DNA of 64,000 bases from NCBI GenBank assembly GCA_039720395.1, contig CM077831.1, positions 15,058,982 through 15,122,981 on the forward strand, read 5' to 3'. This stretch comes from Liquidambar formosana. Lineage: Eukaryota > Streptophyta > Magnoliopsida > Saxifragales > Altingiaceae. The translations under genes were made by a program, and so were the position numbers. The notes below the pieces were generated by a model. That model saw nothing but the letters and a program-made list of their open reading frames with translations, searched no databases and was not told the DNA's origin. Positions 46,095-59,300 of this stretch are shown here, piece by piece; position 1 is the first letter of the stretch, and the number at the start of each line of letters is the position of its first letter.

Positions 46095-46830
46095 GGATGA
46101 CAAATAGGAGAATAGATGAATTTAGGCAATCTCTTCATTATTTCTCTCTTTCTCTCTCTACCAATCTACTTGTGGTGAATGGTTGATGCAGGGAAGGATT
46201 TCAAGGGGGATATATATAACAATTGCCTACTCAAATTTACCCAATGATGTGCGTAGAACTACCAATAAACCTGCTAAATGTATTATCTATATGTTGAGTG
46301 ATATGATTCGAAGGAAGGGCAGTCTAATAAATGTAGGAAAAAGAATTAATGAGTAATTATGAAAGTCGTTTTTGCTAGGAAAAACAATCAAAATTGTCCA
46401 CAGATTGTTTCAACAACAAACTGTGCATTCTATCTAACAACATAGCTGCCACGGACTGGTGAATTTTGTAAAATTTATATCCTATTTGTTTGTTATGCGG
46501 TCTGAATTCAATTTAATGGTCATCCTATTTTTAATGGTCTTCCTATCCCATCACCATCTTTATCACAAACTTGTCCTCTTGTCTGATTTAAAACCAACCA
46601 GTTTGCTGCTTTTGGCAATTGTAACAAAATGATGAAAAGAAAATTCTCTAAAATATATAGAAGAGGACAAAGTATTAGTCTGAGATAAAATAGTATAAAT
46701 TCTTTTAAATATTAATTTGACATATGATTAACTATTGAGTATTAGTCTAAGATAAAATGGTTTACTATCTGTTAATAGTGAGCATAGTTGTTTTATGCAT
46801 TGAGAATTTGACTATGAAGTTTTAAAAAGG

Positions 46831-47438
46831 ATTTTTGCACAACAATCACATCAATTAATCAATGTAAAAGACGCAAAGGCATTGGCCCATAAAGCGGATA
46901 TGGTGGTTTTGCAAAGCTAATGCTTAAGCAGTTGAGCTTAGGATTCTAAGGAGTCTTAGGTCACAAAACTCGAAACCAAGCTAACTAAATTAATCTTAAT
47001 TAATTAGGTGCACTTGCAAGGAAACACACTCTCAATATTCACAAATCCTTCTTCACATATTCGAAATTTCAGCACGCAAACATTTCTATAACAATCACAA
47101 CCAATCAAAAATAATCCCAAGATATATGGAAAGCAATATATAGTAGCACCATCACTATCGCTGTCATATTTGTTACCATATAGTATGTTCTCCAGTGGCG
47201 AGTTGTTTGTATTTGTATTAGGCCTTATATACAAATAGGCCACAACCCTAGAAGTTATTATAAAACAACAAGGCAATTTTAAATTGGTCGGCCTATGGGA
47301 AAATAATTATAGTTCAATGCTTTTTTCTGCTAACTTTTTAATGAATGACTACTAACTTAACTATGACTACTAACTGTAATTATTATTATGTAGGCCGACC
47401 AATCTAAAATTCCCCCTAATAACATGCAAGGACGGTGA
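46831..47438. other. Intergenic DNA, no gene
   Basis: Nothing is recognised. The 90-codon minus-strand frame at 47004-47276 lacks homology or repeat-free support. Confidence 0.35.
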
Positions 47439-47446
47439 CTTGTGTG

Positions 47447-48198
47447 TAAGGATGCAAACGGGGTGAGTTTTTTTGGGGTCCCACCCTGTCCCACTTCTAA
47501 TGGGAAGGATTTGGGATATTATTTAATGGGGTAAGGGCGAGTTTGAGATTTTTTTTAAAAACCCATTAAGGTTTGAGGTAGGGTTGGGATTTTCATTAAG
47601 AACCCGTCCCGAACCTGCCCCGATTATCTATTCACTTTTACTATTATACCTCTTTTAATACATAATAATACACTTATGTCATTTAATATATAAAGGCTTC
47701 TAATTTGTTAAGTTATCTTTTTGCCTTTGTTAGGATCCTATTTCTTTTTTTTTTTTTTTTCCTTTGTTCTATTATGTTTTGTTGTTGTTATTACGTGACT
47801 CTTTTCAGTTGTTATGTTGTGTTTTATTAATTTTTCATATAGGAAAATTGAAAGTAGTTTTAATGAATTTAATGAATGAATTTTGAAATTTTCTTATTAT
47901 AAATATGGTAAAATAATAATATTTTTTCTTAAAAACAAATTTATGCTCTAGAACGTAATCGATTTTTTGTTTCGTCCCTTTTCGTCCTGTCTTGTCCCAC
48001 AAAGCGTAAATGGGATGGGATGGGATGGGATGGGATGGGGCGGGGCGGGAATAGGATTTTCAAATTTAAATGGGATGGGAATGAGAATGGGATGTTAAAT
48101 TCAAAGTAGGTTTGGGATAGGGTTGGGACAGGATAAATCCCAATGGGTTAGGGTTGGGAGAGAGCTTCTCGTACCAAACCTGCTCCGTTGACATCCTA
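47447..48198. mobile_element. Non-autonomous hAT-type element, 752 bp
   Basis: The ends TAAGGATGCAAACGG and CCGTTGACATCCTA are imperfect inverted repeats, flanked by a perfect 8-bp duplication CTTGTGTG (47439-47446, 48199-48206). The interior has GGGATGGGATGGG runs. There is no transposase. It is inserted at the 3' edge of kiwellin copy 3. Confidence 0.85.
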
Positions 48199-48206
48199 CT
48201 TGTGTG

Positions 48207-48395
48207 CGACCATATTATATCTAGCCCACCCTATTTTCCTCTAGGCCCACCCAAGCTTCCTAAACGGCTGCTCTTGAGGCATTAACAATGTTGTTAGGGG
48301 ATGGAGGCTTATAATCAGTCTTCATCACATCCCATGGTTGAGTTGCGTGCACTCATCCACCACCATGGCCACCACACTATGCTTGTTACCACTTA
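48207..48395 (-). pseudogene. Kiwellin pseudogene, copy 3 (remnant)
   Basis: The minus strand retains SVVAMVVDEC and, across several frameshifts, equivalents of the NNIVDAS and LDITW segments. It is the most decayed of the three copies. It shows that the kiwellin array once extended further right. Confidence 0.65.
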
Positions 48396-48505
48396 TGTTG
48401 ACTACTTGTATAGCTAATTTTGTTAGTGTCATTTGGGTGTATTGCTTGGTTGAGTTACTAGTTGACTACCTAGTTTAAAAGTTCCTAATGTTAGTTGAGT
48501 ACCTA

Positions 48506-49088
48506 GTAGGGTGCTCAAAGGCTCGCAAAAACCGATAAATTTGCTCAATTCGACCCGAGCTTTGTCAACAGTCCCAAATGACTTGGTGGGTGGGTAGCGG
48601 GTTCATTTCTTACTTTTATATGGATTTGTGAGCGGATTGCGGGTGTACAATTGAAAAACTGATTATAATCCAAACGCCTGCATAATGTCATTAAGTAATG
48701 GCGGCAAGATAAAAAGGGTTAAATAGCAATCAAATACAAACCACTCAAAAATGTCATTTCTTCTAAATTTATACATTTTTCCTTTTTCTTCGTTATTCTT
48801 ATAAAATATACACAATTAACAAAACATATGGCTAGGTAATTTGCGAAAACAAAAAGGAAAAGGGGAAAAAAAAAGAAAAAGAAAAAAAAAGAGCAAGGTT
48901 CAACTAGAAAACCAATCCACCAACTCACCCATAATCCATCCGCCAATCCAATATAGAGTGTGGGTTGAAACCGTTTAATCATGTAGGTGGATGTGGTTGA
49001 CAAATCCTTTCACTCGATATCATGAGTGTGGATTGCATGTTTGCAGGTGAACTCCAAACTTGATATGATCCGACCCAAAACCACCCCT
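48506..49088. mobile_element. hAT-type non-autonomous element, 583 bp
   Basis: It is flanked by AGTACCTA (48498-48505) and AGTACTTA (49089-49096), an 8-bp duplication with one mismatch. The ends GTAGGGTG and CCACCCCT are roughly inverted, and the interior is rich in CGACCC/GGGTCGG phrases as in other elements of this type. There is no transposase. Confidence 0.6.
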
Positions 49089-49407
49089 AGTACTTAGTTC
49101 TCCAACAAATTGACATGCAATAACATTCACATCTCCACACACGATCAGTATGTGAGATTATGAATGTGTGTCAGGCGCACTGCACACAACACAAGCATCA
49201 TACAGGAAATGGAATAGGAGTGGGAATAGTGCTGCAGAGATAGTTAGTTGGATGTTCTAAGAGATTCAACCTTTAGTTTTTTTTTTTTTTTTTTTTTTTT
49301 TCATTTTTTCAAAAAATAAAAATATAGTACTAGTAAAAATATATATATTATATATATAAATTATAAAAAAATCCCCTTAAAGTATGCAAGATCAACAGAG
49401 ACCCTTA

Positions 49408-49627
49408 TGCTCTATTTGTTTGTGGATTTTATCAAGGAAAAAAAAATAAAATATAAGGAATTCTACTATTTTCCTTATTTGGTTGCAATGGAAAATTGGA
49501 AGAAAAAGAAGAATCGGAATAATTTTGTTTTGATATGATATTATCTTTTCGTTTCATTTTCTTTCTTCCTCATTTTTTTTTCCCTTCTCTTTTTTTTCTT
49601 GATAAAATCCATGAACCAAATAAAGGG
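49408..49627. mobile_element. Tourist-like MITE, 220 bp
   Basis: Inner arms GTGGATTTTATCAAG and CTTGATAAAATCCAT, with outer TTTG/CAAA, form inverted ends. TTA flanks both sides (49405-49407, 49628-49630). It lies about 520 bp upstream of the GTPase start codon. Confidence 0.65.
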
Positions 49628-50148
49628 TTAACGTTCAAAATTAATCAATGTCTCTCGAATGTTTTATTGTTTTTTTCAATCAACCCCAGCGGAGTCCCAT
49701 TAATGAAAAATGAAAATCGTCACCTGAACAGCACGTGACCTTCTTAACTATTGTCCAAAATACCTTGGCTAACACTGGATCATATCCAAAATACCCTCTA
49801 TCTCCCAACCCAAACCCCCATCCCATTTCTCCCTCCGCGTGTTGGGCCGTTCCGGTGGTATCACCACAGTCGTAGGAGCAGCTCCCTCATTCAGTGATGG
49901 CGGAGGAAGAGGACGCGGCGGCGTAGTGGGGAGGAAACAAAAGCGGGGGAGCTTATCCCAGTCGGTGCAGAGAGAAAACGAGGAAGAGAGACAGAGGTGC
50001 TGCATAGAGCTGTTTTCGATGCTGTTGATTTGCAGAGGTGCTGCATAGAGGTTTTCGAGCTCCCTCATTTTGTTTGTCTTGTCCTTTTTTAATTTTCTGA
50101 TCTTTTACGCAGGGAAAAAAGAAATAGAAAAAAGAACAGAGCCTGCAC

Positions 50149-50310
50149 ATGGCGACGGCTACTATAGCAAGGCGATTAGGCGCTGCTGTTACAAAAATGG
50201 CAGGAAACAAAGCGGCGGGATGGTACACCCCTCACATGGCAGCGGCGTCTCGCGCCATTGCCGAGCGAATCTCATTAGTTGATCTCATCCTCGAAATCAG
50301 AGATGCAAGG
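50149..50310 (+). CDS. DAR GTPase exon 1
   Basis: The exon is 54 codons, ending ISLVDLILEIRDAR, the family hallmark. The donor is AGG|GTACTC. The start ATG follows a leader beginning near 49900. Confidence 0.85.
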
Positions 50311-53300
50311 GTACTCAAACTTCTTACACTGTTTTTCCATTGGTTTAGCACATACATTGTTCGATGAAATGTCTGACTGACTTTGTTGTAGCTTTTTCGT
50401 GCAACATACATTGTTTTAGAATCTTGGTTTGGTGAAGTTCCCTATGTGCAATGTAGTCAAGGTCTTCCATGAATATTATGCCACAGTTGACAAAAAAGAG
50501 GGGGTGTGGTGTTAGTGCCCCTTTTTTAACCAAGCTGTTTTTGAACAATTAAGAAAAATATATATTTTGAATGCTAGTTTCTTAGTCTCCATGAATATAA
50601 ATTTTTTAGAATCTTGATTATTATAATTTTTTTTTTTTTTTTTAATTACTTCTGGATTCCATTGTCATCAGAGTTTGAACAATTAAGAAACTACCCATCT
50701 TCTTCAAGGCGAATTATAGTAATGAACAAGATGGACCTTGCAAATCGGTCAGAATTGAAGGTGATTCTTTCTTTTCTAATTTATTGTTGTTTTAGTCATG
50801 TTACTTCTCAAAAAGGAATAATTATTAAGGTTGAGTTAGTTAAGTTTATCTTTTCATCTGTAAGTGAAATTTATTTTCTCTAGAAGTTGGTGTATTAGTC
50901 ATGGAATAATGAATGTCTTAAGCTTTAATAAATTTTCAAAAAAACTAGTGTCATGAACTTTACACATGTGGAGGAAGTACAATATTTTTTGCAATTGAGC
51001 TATTGGTTAATTTATTGATTATAAATTTTGAATGTTAGTTTTTGGGATCGTGCCAAGCTTACATGCCCAGACTGTACTATTAAGTTACTTGTAGTTGATT
51101 TGGGAATATGTCTTGTTGGGGAAGAAGTATATTGTTTGGAGTATAGTCTATTGTTTCTACTGAAGAGCTTGAAGCGTAGGGTACCCAAAGAAGCGAGGCG
51201 TTGTTATAAATTGAATTAAGGAATTCGGACTAGGGGATTTCTTTTAAAGGCCTGGACTTATTGGAGCATAATATTGAATGTAGTCTTCTTTGGATGCAAA
51301 GACCACAAAAAAGATGGCCCAAACTTCTTTGTGTGATTAGATGGTTGATCATTATTTGGGGTCGACATCACACACGCAACCTAACTGAGAATTTCATACA
51401 AGCAAACTTCTTTGTGTGATTAGATAGTTGATTCTCTATCATTAAGGTTAAGGAAGAAATAAACTTCTAATCAAAGGTTAGACGCCACGAAGATATCACA
51501 CAAGCATCCCTCAATGAAGAATTTAAGTGAAGGTAAGGAAGAAGGGAAGAAAGTTAACGGGATGTGGTGTCTCATTCCAAGAGTAAAGGTAAGGGATAGT
51601 TATTGTTGGCCATGGAAATTTATCTCACAAGGGCTTCATTGTTTCTTGAGTCATGTCAAGTTCATTGTTTGCAATGGGGTTTGCATTTGTTTTTGGGAGG
51701 ATGTGGAGTTGGGGATTGTCCCTTTCCCGAGTCGTTCCCTTATTTGTATTGCCTCTCTCAGTCTAAAGGTCCTTTTATTGTTGAGTTAGTTTCTTCTTAT
51801 CTGCTCTATCAATTAGAACTTTAATTTCTTCCTTAACTTTAATGATAGAGAATCAGACGAGTTAGCTTCGTGTTTGTTGTCCATTCAGGTGTTTGTTATC
51901 CCTTCAGGATGTTTTCTTCCTCTGTCCAGTTTAGACAGGAAGTCCTAAACTAAATAAAATAAAAGAAAATAATTAAAATAAATCCTAAACTAAATAAACT
52001 AGACCTTATGGCCCCGCCTAAAGTAATTATGAAACGTGCGTGGCACGTGGATTTGCTCTTAGGGTCCATCCTGATCCCCATCAGTACTTTTGCTGCTGTT
52101 CAAAGATCACTAGAGATATATCTTCAACACTTTACAGAATTTCAATAATCTCAAATAAGTTTAACTCAATTTTTGCAATATTCCCACTTCGAGGTTTTTT
52201 TCTTTTTTTGGATAAGAGAAATTGTATTTATCAAAAAGAAGAATACAAATACAAATTGGACAAGGAGTCCAACATGAAGACCAAACTACAAATCAGAACA
52301 CAGAACCAACACCTTCGGAGAGCCTAAAGGAAACAGCAAAAAGAAAAGAAAAATTCCTCACATCCTACACTGAAGCCAGAAGAAAGAAAACAACTCAAGG
52401 AGGGTATAAATGGCTCCCAGCAGCTCTGCTCTTAGCAGCCTTTGAAGCCCAAATCTCTCTCCAATTCCTCACAATAAAAAAACAGAGGAATTCCTTTAAA
52501 AGATTTGTTCACCGAAGCCCACAAGGCAGCAAGAAAGCACACCCTATCCCAAGTGCCATCCATCTCCTCATGCGAATCCCAGTTTGAGGTTTCTAAACTA
52601 CTTTGAAAGTGGACTCCATGTTTTGATCAGATCTTTTGCTATTATTTTGCAGTTAACCGCAATCCATGTTTAAATCCCACTGTTTCTGTGAAAAAACCCA
52701 AATAAAGCCTTTCCCTTGCACCTATATTGTAGTTTTGGCCAAGCTTTAACCTTGTGCTACACAGGTTTTAGAATCAGACCCGAAAGTTTATTCCAGTTGT
52801 TGCTCAAGAGCTCTCAGGACATAGACAAGAAGTATGTTGAGTCTAAGGCACGATACTTTAATTTGGATGTGGGAAAAAATACTTTGAGTGCTGAATTTGA
52901 TTCTTTTAAATGTACAATAAGGGAATTGTTGAACTAGTTATCTCAGCCACAAGAATTGAGGAGCGTGTCAACTCAAGGTCCCTCAAGTTAAACTACTGCT
53001 GCCCTTAATTCGACCTACAAGGGATTCCCATCATGAAGCAAGATCATGACTATGACATTGAGATTGTGATGCAATTTCTTGGTGAATTTGAGCTAGAATC
53101 CTTTTTTGAATGGCTTATTCAAGTGGAGTAGGAGTTCACATGTAAAGCTATCCTCAACAACTGAAAGGTAACTTTTGTAGATAACAAGCTTTGTGGATAT
53201 GCAAGCACCTGGGGTCTTTATTCAATATTCATTATTCAAACCAATGCCTGATTCTAAGTTCAATTATTTTAAGGTTGCCATTTTGTTAACTATTTGTGTT

Positions 53301-56300
53301 GGCCCAAGATTCAAATCAAGAAGGGGTGAATTGGGTTGATGCAAACTAATGGAAACTCTAAAAACTTTTTCAGTTATATTAAATAGAAATAATGATACAA
53401 TCAATAGATCTAATGAAAGCAAATAAGTAAGATAGGGATTAAGAAATCAAAGGAGAAGACCTGGTTCTTGGCTTTCTCCTCAATGGTGTATAATGTGCAA
53501 AATTGATGAAGAAAATGTGGATCATTTGTTTTTATATTGTCCGGTTGCTTGGAGGTTTTAGCAAAGGCTCTTTCATAGGGCTGAGTTGAGTTGGATTCCT
53601 TGAGATCTTGCAACAATATGTTTGAGATAGATTTTGGAGGTCTTGGAAAAAGTAATAAAGCGGTAAGTTTTTTGGAGGTGTGCTATTTTGGCGGTGTTTT
53701 GGGTATTATGGTTGGAGAGGAATGCTAAAGTGTTTGAAGATAAATTTTTGTCTTAGGAGGGTTGTACGATCATGTTAGTTTTTTAACTTCTTTTTGGGCT
53801 TCTATTTATATTTTATAATGCTTTTGTGGGGTTCCTTTATTTGCCATTAAGCTTAATTGGATGTTAGTTTCTTCATCTTTTATTTTTTTAAGGACATCTT
53901 GTCCTCTTGCATTTGTACTCTTTTTTGCTTATTAATAAAATTTTATTTTGTTGTTGATAAAAATAAAAATAAATAAATAAATAAAAGAGAGAAATCAAAC
54001 ACAAGATATAACATGATTCGGATTTCCCACCTACGTCCTCACCTCAAGAACTTTTCTTGAGGATTCCAAGTCCTCTTGCAACCATTTACATAAAATCCTA
54101 ACTCTCGCCCCAATACCCAAGTCTTCAATATCTTCAAGTCTTCTCTTCGTGGGGTTCTTGAGGGTTGGAGTCTTTTCTTCTTTGAGACTCTTTGCTTGTC
54201 TTGATCTTTCATTTGATGAAGCCTTATGATTACTCGTGATCTTTTGCTTTCTTCTTGTTTGCTTCTCTTGTTTTCTTGGCTTTCTTCTTATGATAATACA
54301 TTTGAGGATTTTGAGCATAGAAAGTCTTAGTTTATAATAATAAACTTAATGATAAACATTAGTCCATAGCAATGTTTAAGAAAAAATGCATCCTGAGTGT
54401 GCTTAGGGTGTGTTTTGAGGCATTTTTGGGGATAGGACGTACTTGGGTGCACTTTTTTGGGTGGGACACTAGCTGGGCATACGCCCTAGGCTTGAGATGT
54501 AGCTTTTGTGCTCAAAAAGCGCGTTTTTTGTATGGGGCATATGCCCACTGAGCCCAAACACGACCTAAGGCCCAAAACGTCAATACGACTGTGTTTTGAT
54601 GTTTTCCTTATTATTACAACTCAGAAACTTAACACAATGGTAATCCTAAGCCCGTAAACCCAAGTGATGGCCAGAGAAGTTAGAGACGACAAAGAGAGGA
54701 GATGAAATGAAGCCCATACCTTCTGGCAACCAAAGCTTCAAATACAATGGACAGTGGCTTAGATACTCACCATCGTTCTCTCTCTCTCTCTCTCTCTCTC
54801 TCGCTCTCTCTCTGAGGTCATCAAAGCTTCCGTCGATCATTCCCAAGCTTTCTTCTGACGACGATTGAGGTCTTCATAGGCAATGATGCTTCTGAGGATT
54901 CTTCATGAGCTTTCTTCTTTTTAGCTTGTGATTTTCCATGCCTTCTAATTGAGTAAATCGAGGGACCTCAGCCCTTTTCATGACAGTTGGTTTGTCTTTA
55001 CTTATAGCCTCTGCTACCTCTGGCTTTTTGTTTTTCATTCTTCATTTTTTTTATTATATTACTATATACGACACAACCTCTGCCTGTTCTTTCTAACAGC
55101 TGGCATTTTTTATTTCCAGCCTCTGCCCTCTTCTTCTTTTTTTTTTTTTTCCCCTTAATTTACTATATAACATAGCCTCTGCCCTTTTGATATATATATA
55201 TATATATCATGACACAACCTTTGGCTTTGTTATTTAGTATAACACAACATTTGTTTGAAATTTATTTGAATTTGGGATACAGGAACATTTTAGTTTTTTG
55301 GTGGTTGGGATATGGACATATTAACATTTGGGTTATTATTATTATTATTTGATATTTTTATATATAAAAATTAAAAATCAAAAAGACTTACGCCCCATGC
55401 CTTGCCCCACAGATGGAAAAATGCTCCGCTTCATGCCCACACCTTTTAAAACACTGGTCTATAGTCATCAAATCTTTTGTTGCATCTTATGTTTAGGAAC
55501 ATGCATATGAAATAATAATGCTCGAGTAAATAAATGTTGCATCTTATGCTTAGGAACATGCATATGAAATAATAATGCTCAAGTAAATAAATGTTGCATC
55601 TTACGCTCATTAACCCCATTCTATTGAGGGGTGTAATTGCAAGAAGACTTGAATAAGGCCATGCTCAACAAATAAGGTAGACTCAAAGTATTCTTTTGCA
55701 TTATCAGATTGAAAAATACGACTGGAAACATCAAATTGAGTCTTTATTTCATTATAAAATGCTTAAAAAATGGCATACAATTCTGATTCTCTCCTTCATG
55801 AGATAGATATAAGTCTTCCTGGAAAAATCATCCACAAAAATAACAAAACACCTAAAGTCCAAATAAGATTTGACTTGATTAGGACCCTAAACATTTGAAT
55901 GAACTAAATGAAAAGGACAAGACACCCGACTCTCTAACCTAGGCAAAAAGGTCACACGATAGTGCTTATTTAAATGACATGCTTCACAAGACAATGACTC
56001 AATTTGACGACACTAAGGATTCAGGAACCACCAACTCGAGTTTTTAGAGAGATGGATGGCCAAGACAGAAGTGATACTCCATCAGAGAGACAAAAGACTA
56101 TAGAACTGCAAAAGATTGTTGGAAATATACCACATCCCACATCGATTAAATATTGAGTTACACATGTCTTCTTATACCTATTTGGGCCCTCCACTTACAA
56201 GCTTTGGCTTTTAAGTTGGAAACTTAACATGGTATCAAAGCATGTCGTTCTTGGGCCCGTTTCTCTTGTGAGCCCGTCTTTATTGTCCACGTGACAGGCC

Positions 56301-59300
56301 ATTTGAATCTTGTTAGGCCTGCACGTGAGGGGGAGTGTTGGAAATATACCACATCCCACATTGATTAAATATCGAGTTAAACATGTCTTCCTATACCTGT
56401 TTGGGCCCTCCACTTACAAGCTTAGGCTTTTAAGTTGGAAACTTAACAAAGATGAAGAAAGATCATGGGTAAAATAGTAGAGGCCGCCATTCTCATGCCT
56501 GCCAACAATTGTTTTCTCGGTTTTGAGATCTTGAAACACACAATGAGTGGGAATGAATGTCACAGAACAATTTAAAAACTTAGTAATCCTACTAAAAGAC
56601 ATAACACTAAAAGGAAATTTAGGCACACAGAGAACTGAGGTCATTGGAATAGTAGATGTAAGATTAGCAATTCCTAGCCTAGAAATAGGTGAGGATGAAC
56701 CACCTGCTAAAGTGACACTTGGTAGAGAAACAGATTGTAGTAGAGCTCGACTGTGTAGATAACAGGCAGTGATACTCATCCTCAAGAATAGAAATAACCT
56801 AAGAATCAGGGGCAACTGAGGTACCAATCTGAGTAGATGGTGCAACTAGAGTAATGGGAGCATGAGATTGGAAATTCACATCATCATGGAACATAGTTTA
56901 ATGACTAGCTAGCTAAAGATGGCGTGGACAGACTATTATCTTCAATTAGCCATTATAAGTCATGAATTGAGAGAAGTCAACAACATGGCTGGCTGGCTAG
57001 CAAAAGACGACATGGACAAACTTGTTCCTTCCTTGGTTCGGCTGTAGCAATCTTGTTAGTGTTGCAGATTAGTGTTGTAGCTGAGCCTGCTTCCAGATAG
57101 GTTCTTCCGTTTTTCTATGTTTTTTTCCCTTTGTTGCTGTCTTCTCTTTTCTTTCTTTTATGGTGTTTTGGTTGTATTGTTTTTTCTGGGTTTCTAGGTG
57201 TTTTTGTTGGGGTCTTGTCTCCCCTGTTTTGGTTGTATCTCTCCTTTCTCCTTAATAATATTCTGGTTTCTCATCAAAAGAAAAAAAAAAAATCATGGAA
57301 TATAGCTTGATTAGCTGAAGGTCTGTCATGCAATTTATAACAAAAATCAATTGTGTGATTATCGCCATCATAATATATACACTTCTGACGGCCACGACCT
57401 TTACCATGACCACGACCTCCACGCCCTCGCCTTGTATGATCACCTCGAAAAGTGCTACTAAAAGTGCCACCATCCCCCATAATAGTTGCCAAAGTAGATT
57501 TCTCAATAGAACTAATTCCTGGAGAGCTAGTTGAACCGGATAAAGAAGCTTGTCCATAGTCTACTGAAAACCTCACTAAGAGAGGGAAGCTCTTTGCTGC
57601 CCAATATATGAGATTTAACTGAATTAAATGAAGATGGAAAACCAGAAAGAAACCGACCTATATGCATACATTCACGCCTTTGTTTCGATCCTAGTGATGG
57701 TAGGTAAGAACCTCTCAACTCTAGTTCTCTCGGTCCATTGCTATCCACTCCACCGGACCCTGACAGTATGGAATGAAACTTAGGGCCTAAAGCGGGCACA
57801 TCAAGAACCCTCCATTCATCCGCAGCAGATTGTGCTCAAGCTATAGAGGATCACTATCGGCCTATATTCCCCCCATTGTGATCCCCATTACTGATGGACA
57901 AATCTTTTCAGAAACAAAGCTCTTTTATCACGAATCGCCCTTTCCTTTAGAGCAAAGTTGCCTCATCCTGATGGGTTCTACCATCAAAGTGTGCTTCGAT
58001 CATGCCTAGCTGGGCAGGGAATTCTATCCTATCTCCGACCGAGCATACGAGCATAAGTGCTCAAGCTTACTAAGCAAACGTAGGCTTGGGCTCGAAAGCA
58101 ATAAGCAACAAGCAATGGTTCCAATTTAATATCTCCTGAATAAAGGTGAAATCCTTGCTGGAGAGATGCTATGCAGGAAGAAATCAACGCCCAGGAAAAA
58201 AAGAATAAGACTTAGTCTCATTGCCCGCAGGGAAACAAGCCCTATTCACTAGGGTTGCAAGTGGATTTACAAGATCAAGCAAATGATTTGCCGTGCGGTC
58301 ACGGGGTGCCCATGAGAGACAGGGCAAACCTTAACTTAACCTTCAAAGCCTTTGAGTTTGTTTGTGGCACCAGTTTAGCCTCCGTCCCCTCATACGAAAA
58401 AGAAAAGGGCTTTGATTGCTGGTCGCTGCATAATCTTAACATCATGAGTGATTGATTGATAAAGGTTAAACTCCTCACAAATGGCTTCAAATTGAGCATA
58501 ATACTCAGCTAAGGACCAATCATTCAAACTAATTGAGAAATAGTCATGATGAAGGTTATAAATCCGAGAGAGATTATTAGCACTGGAGTGCAATTCTTTG
58601 GCCTCTTCCCACACAAGCTTCGTTGTGGAGAGAAAAATAAGACCGGAACTGATGTTAGGTTCCATACTCTTCCATAAACTACTACAAATTTGGGCATCTT
58701 CTGCCCTCTAATCAGAATAATATTTATCAGTAGACATAGGGGATCATCAGTCAAAAACTTAAATTTTTTTTGCCCAAGCAAAAACACCTCAACAACTAAC
58801 AGATAGTCGGGATGGGTAGCAAATCCGGGGATAAAAGAAATCTTGGGTTCATACTAGTGTTTTCACCCTCCTTAGGCTCTATAACACAAGGAGATTATCC
58901 AACTAACAGATGTTGGCCCAAATACGTATGTATAATGAAATCAAATAAATAGGAATAAAGTAGCTAAATAATAAGCAAACCTTACTCTAGGTTGCTGAAG
59001 AGTACCGCAGTATCAAACAAATCCACGAGAGAGATTCTAGGCTTCAACATGTCACAATGGTTGAATTAACACAAACCAGCCATCAATCCAAGAATTAGAA
59101 GAAAATGATAGAGCCCTAGGTTACCAACAGCACCATAGGGTCTGCCGTAAGAAGTCAAGATATGGCTTAGACTTGTAGAAGAGAGAAGATGAGGTCTAGT
59201 GCTGGGTGACTCTGGCAAGTTTGATATCAAGGCTGAAGGAGAGTTCAAAGGTGCCTAGGCCTCGTGCATCTCGCCTGCCTAGGCTTCAAGAGAGTTACAG

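Larger units (their letters stand above)
43880..46830. repeat. Segmental tandem duplication, unit B
   Basis: Second copy of the 39135-41210 unit. It contains kiwellin copy 2 and is enlarged by the solo LTR at 45572-46094. Confidence 0.75.

Noticed and set aside
49769..50228. Minus-strand frames of 91-99 codons
   Set aside because: They overlap the leader and first exon of the GTPase on the opposite strand and show no domain.
58255..58455. 66-codon + frame with non-repetitive composition
   Set aside because: It lies in the mitochondrial-like insertion and has no gene context. Treated as organellar DNA rather than a nuclear gene.
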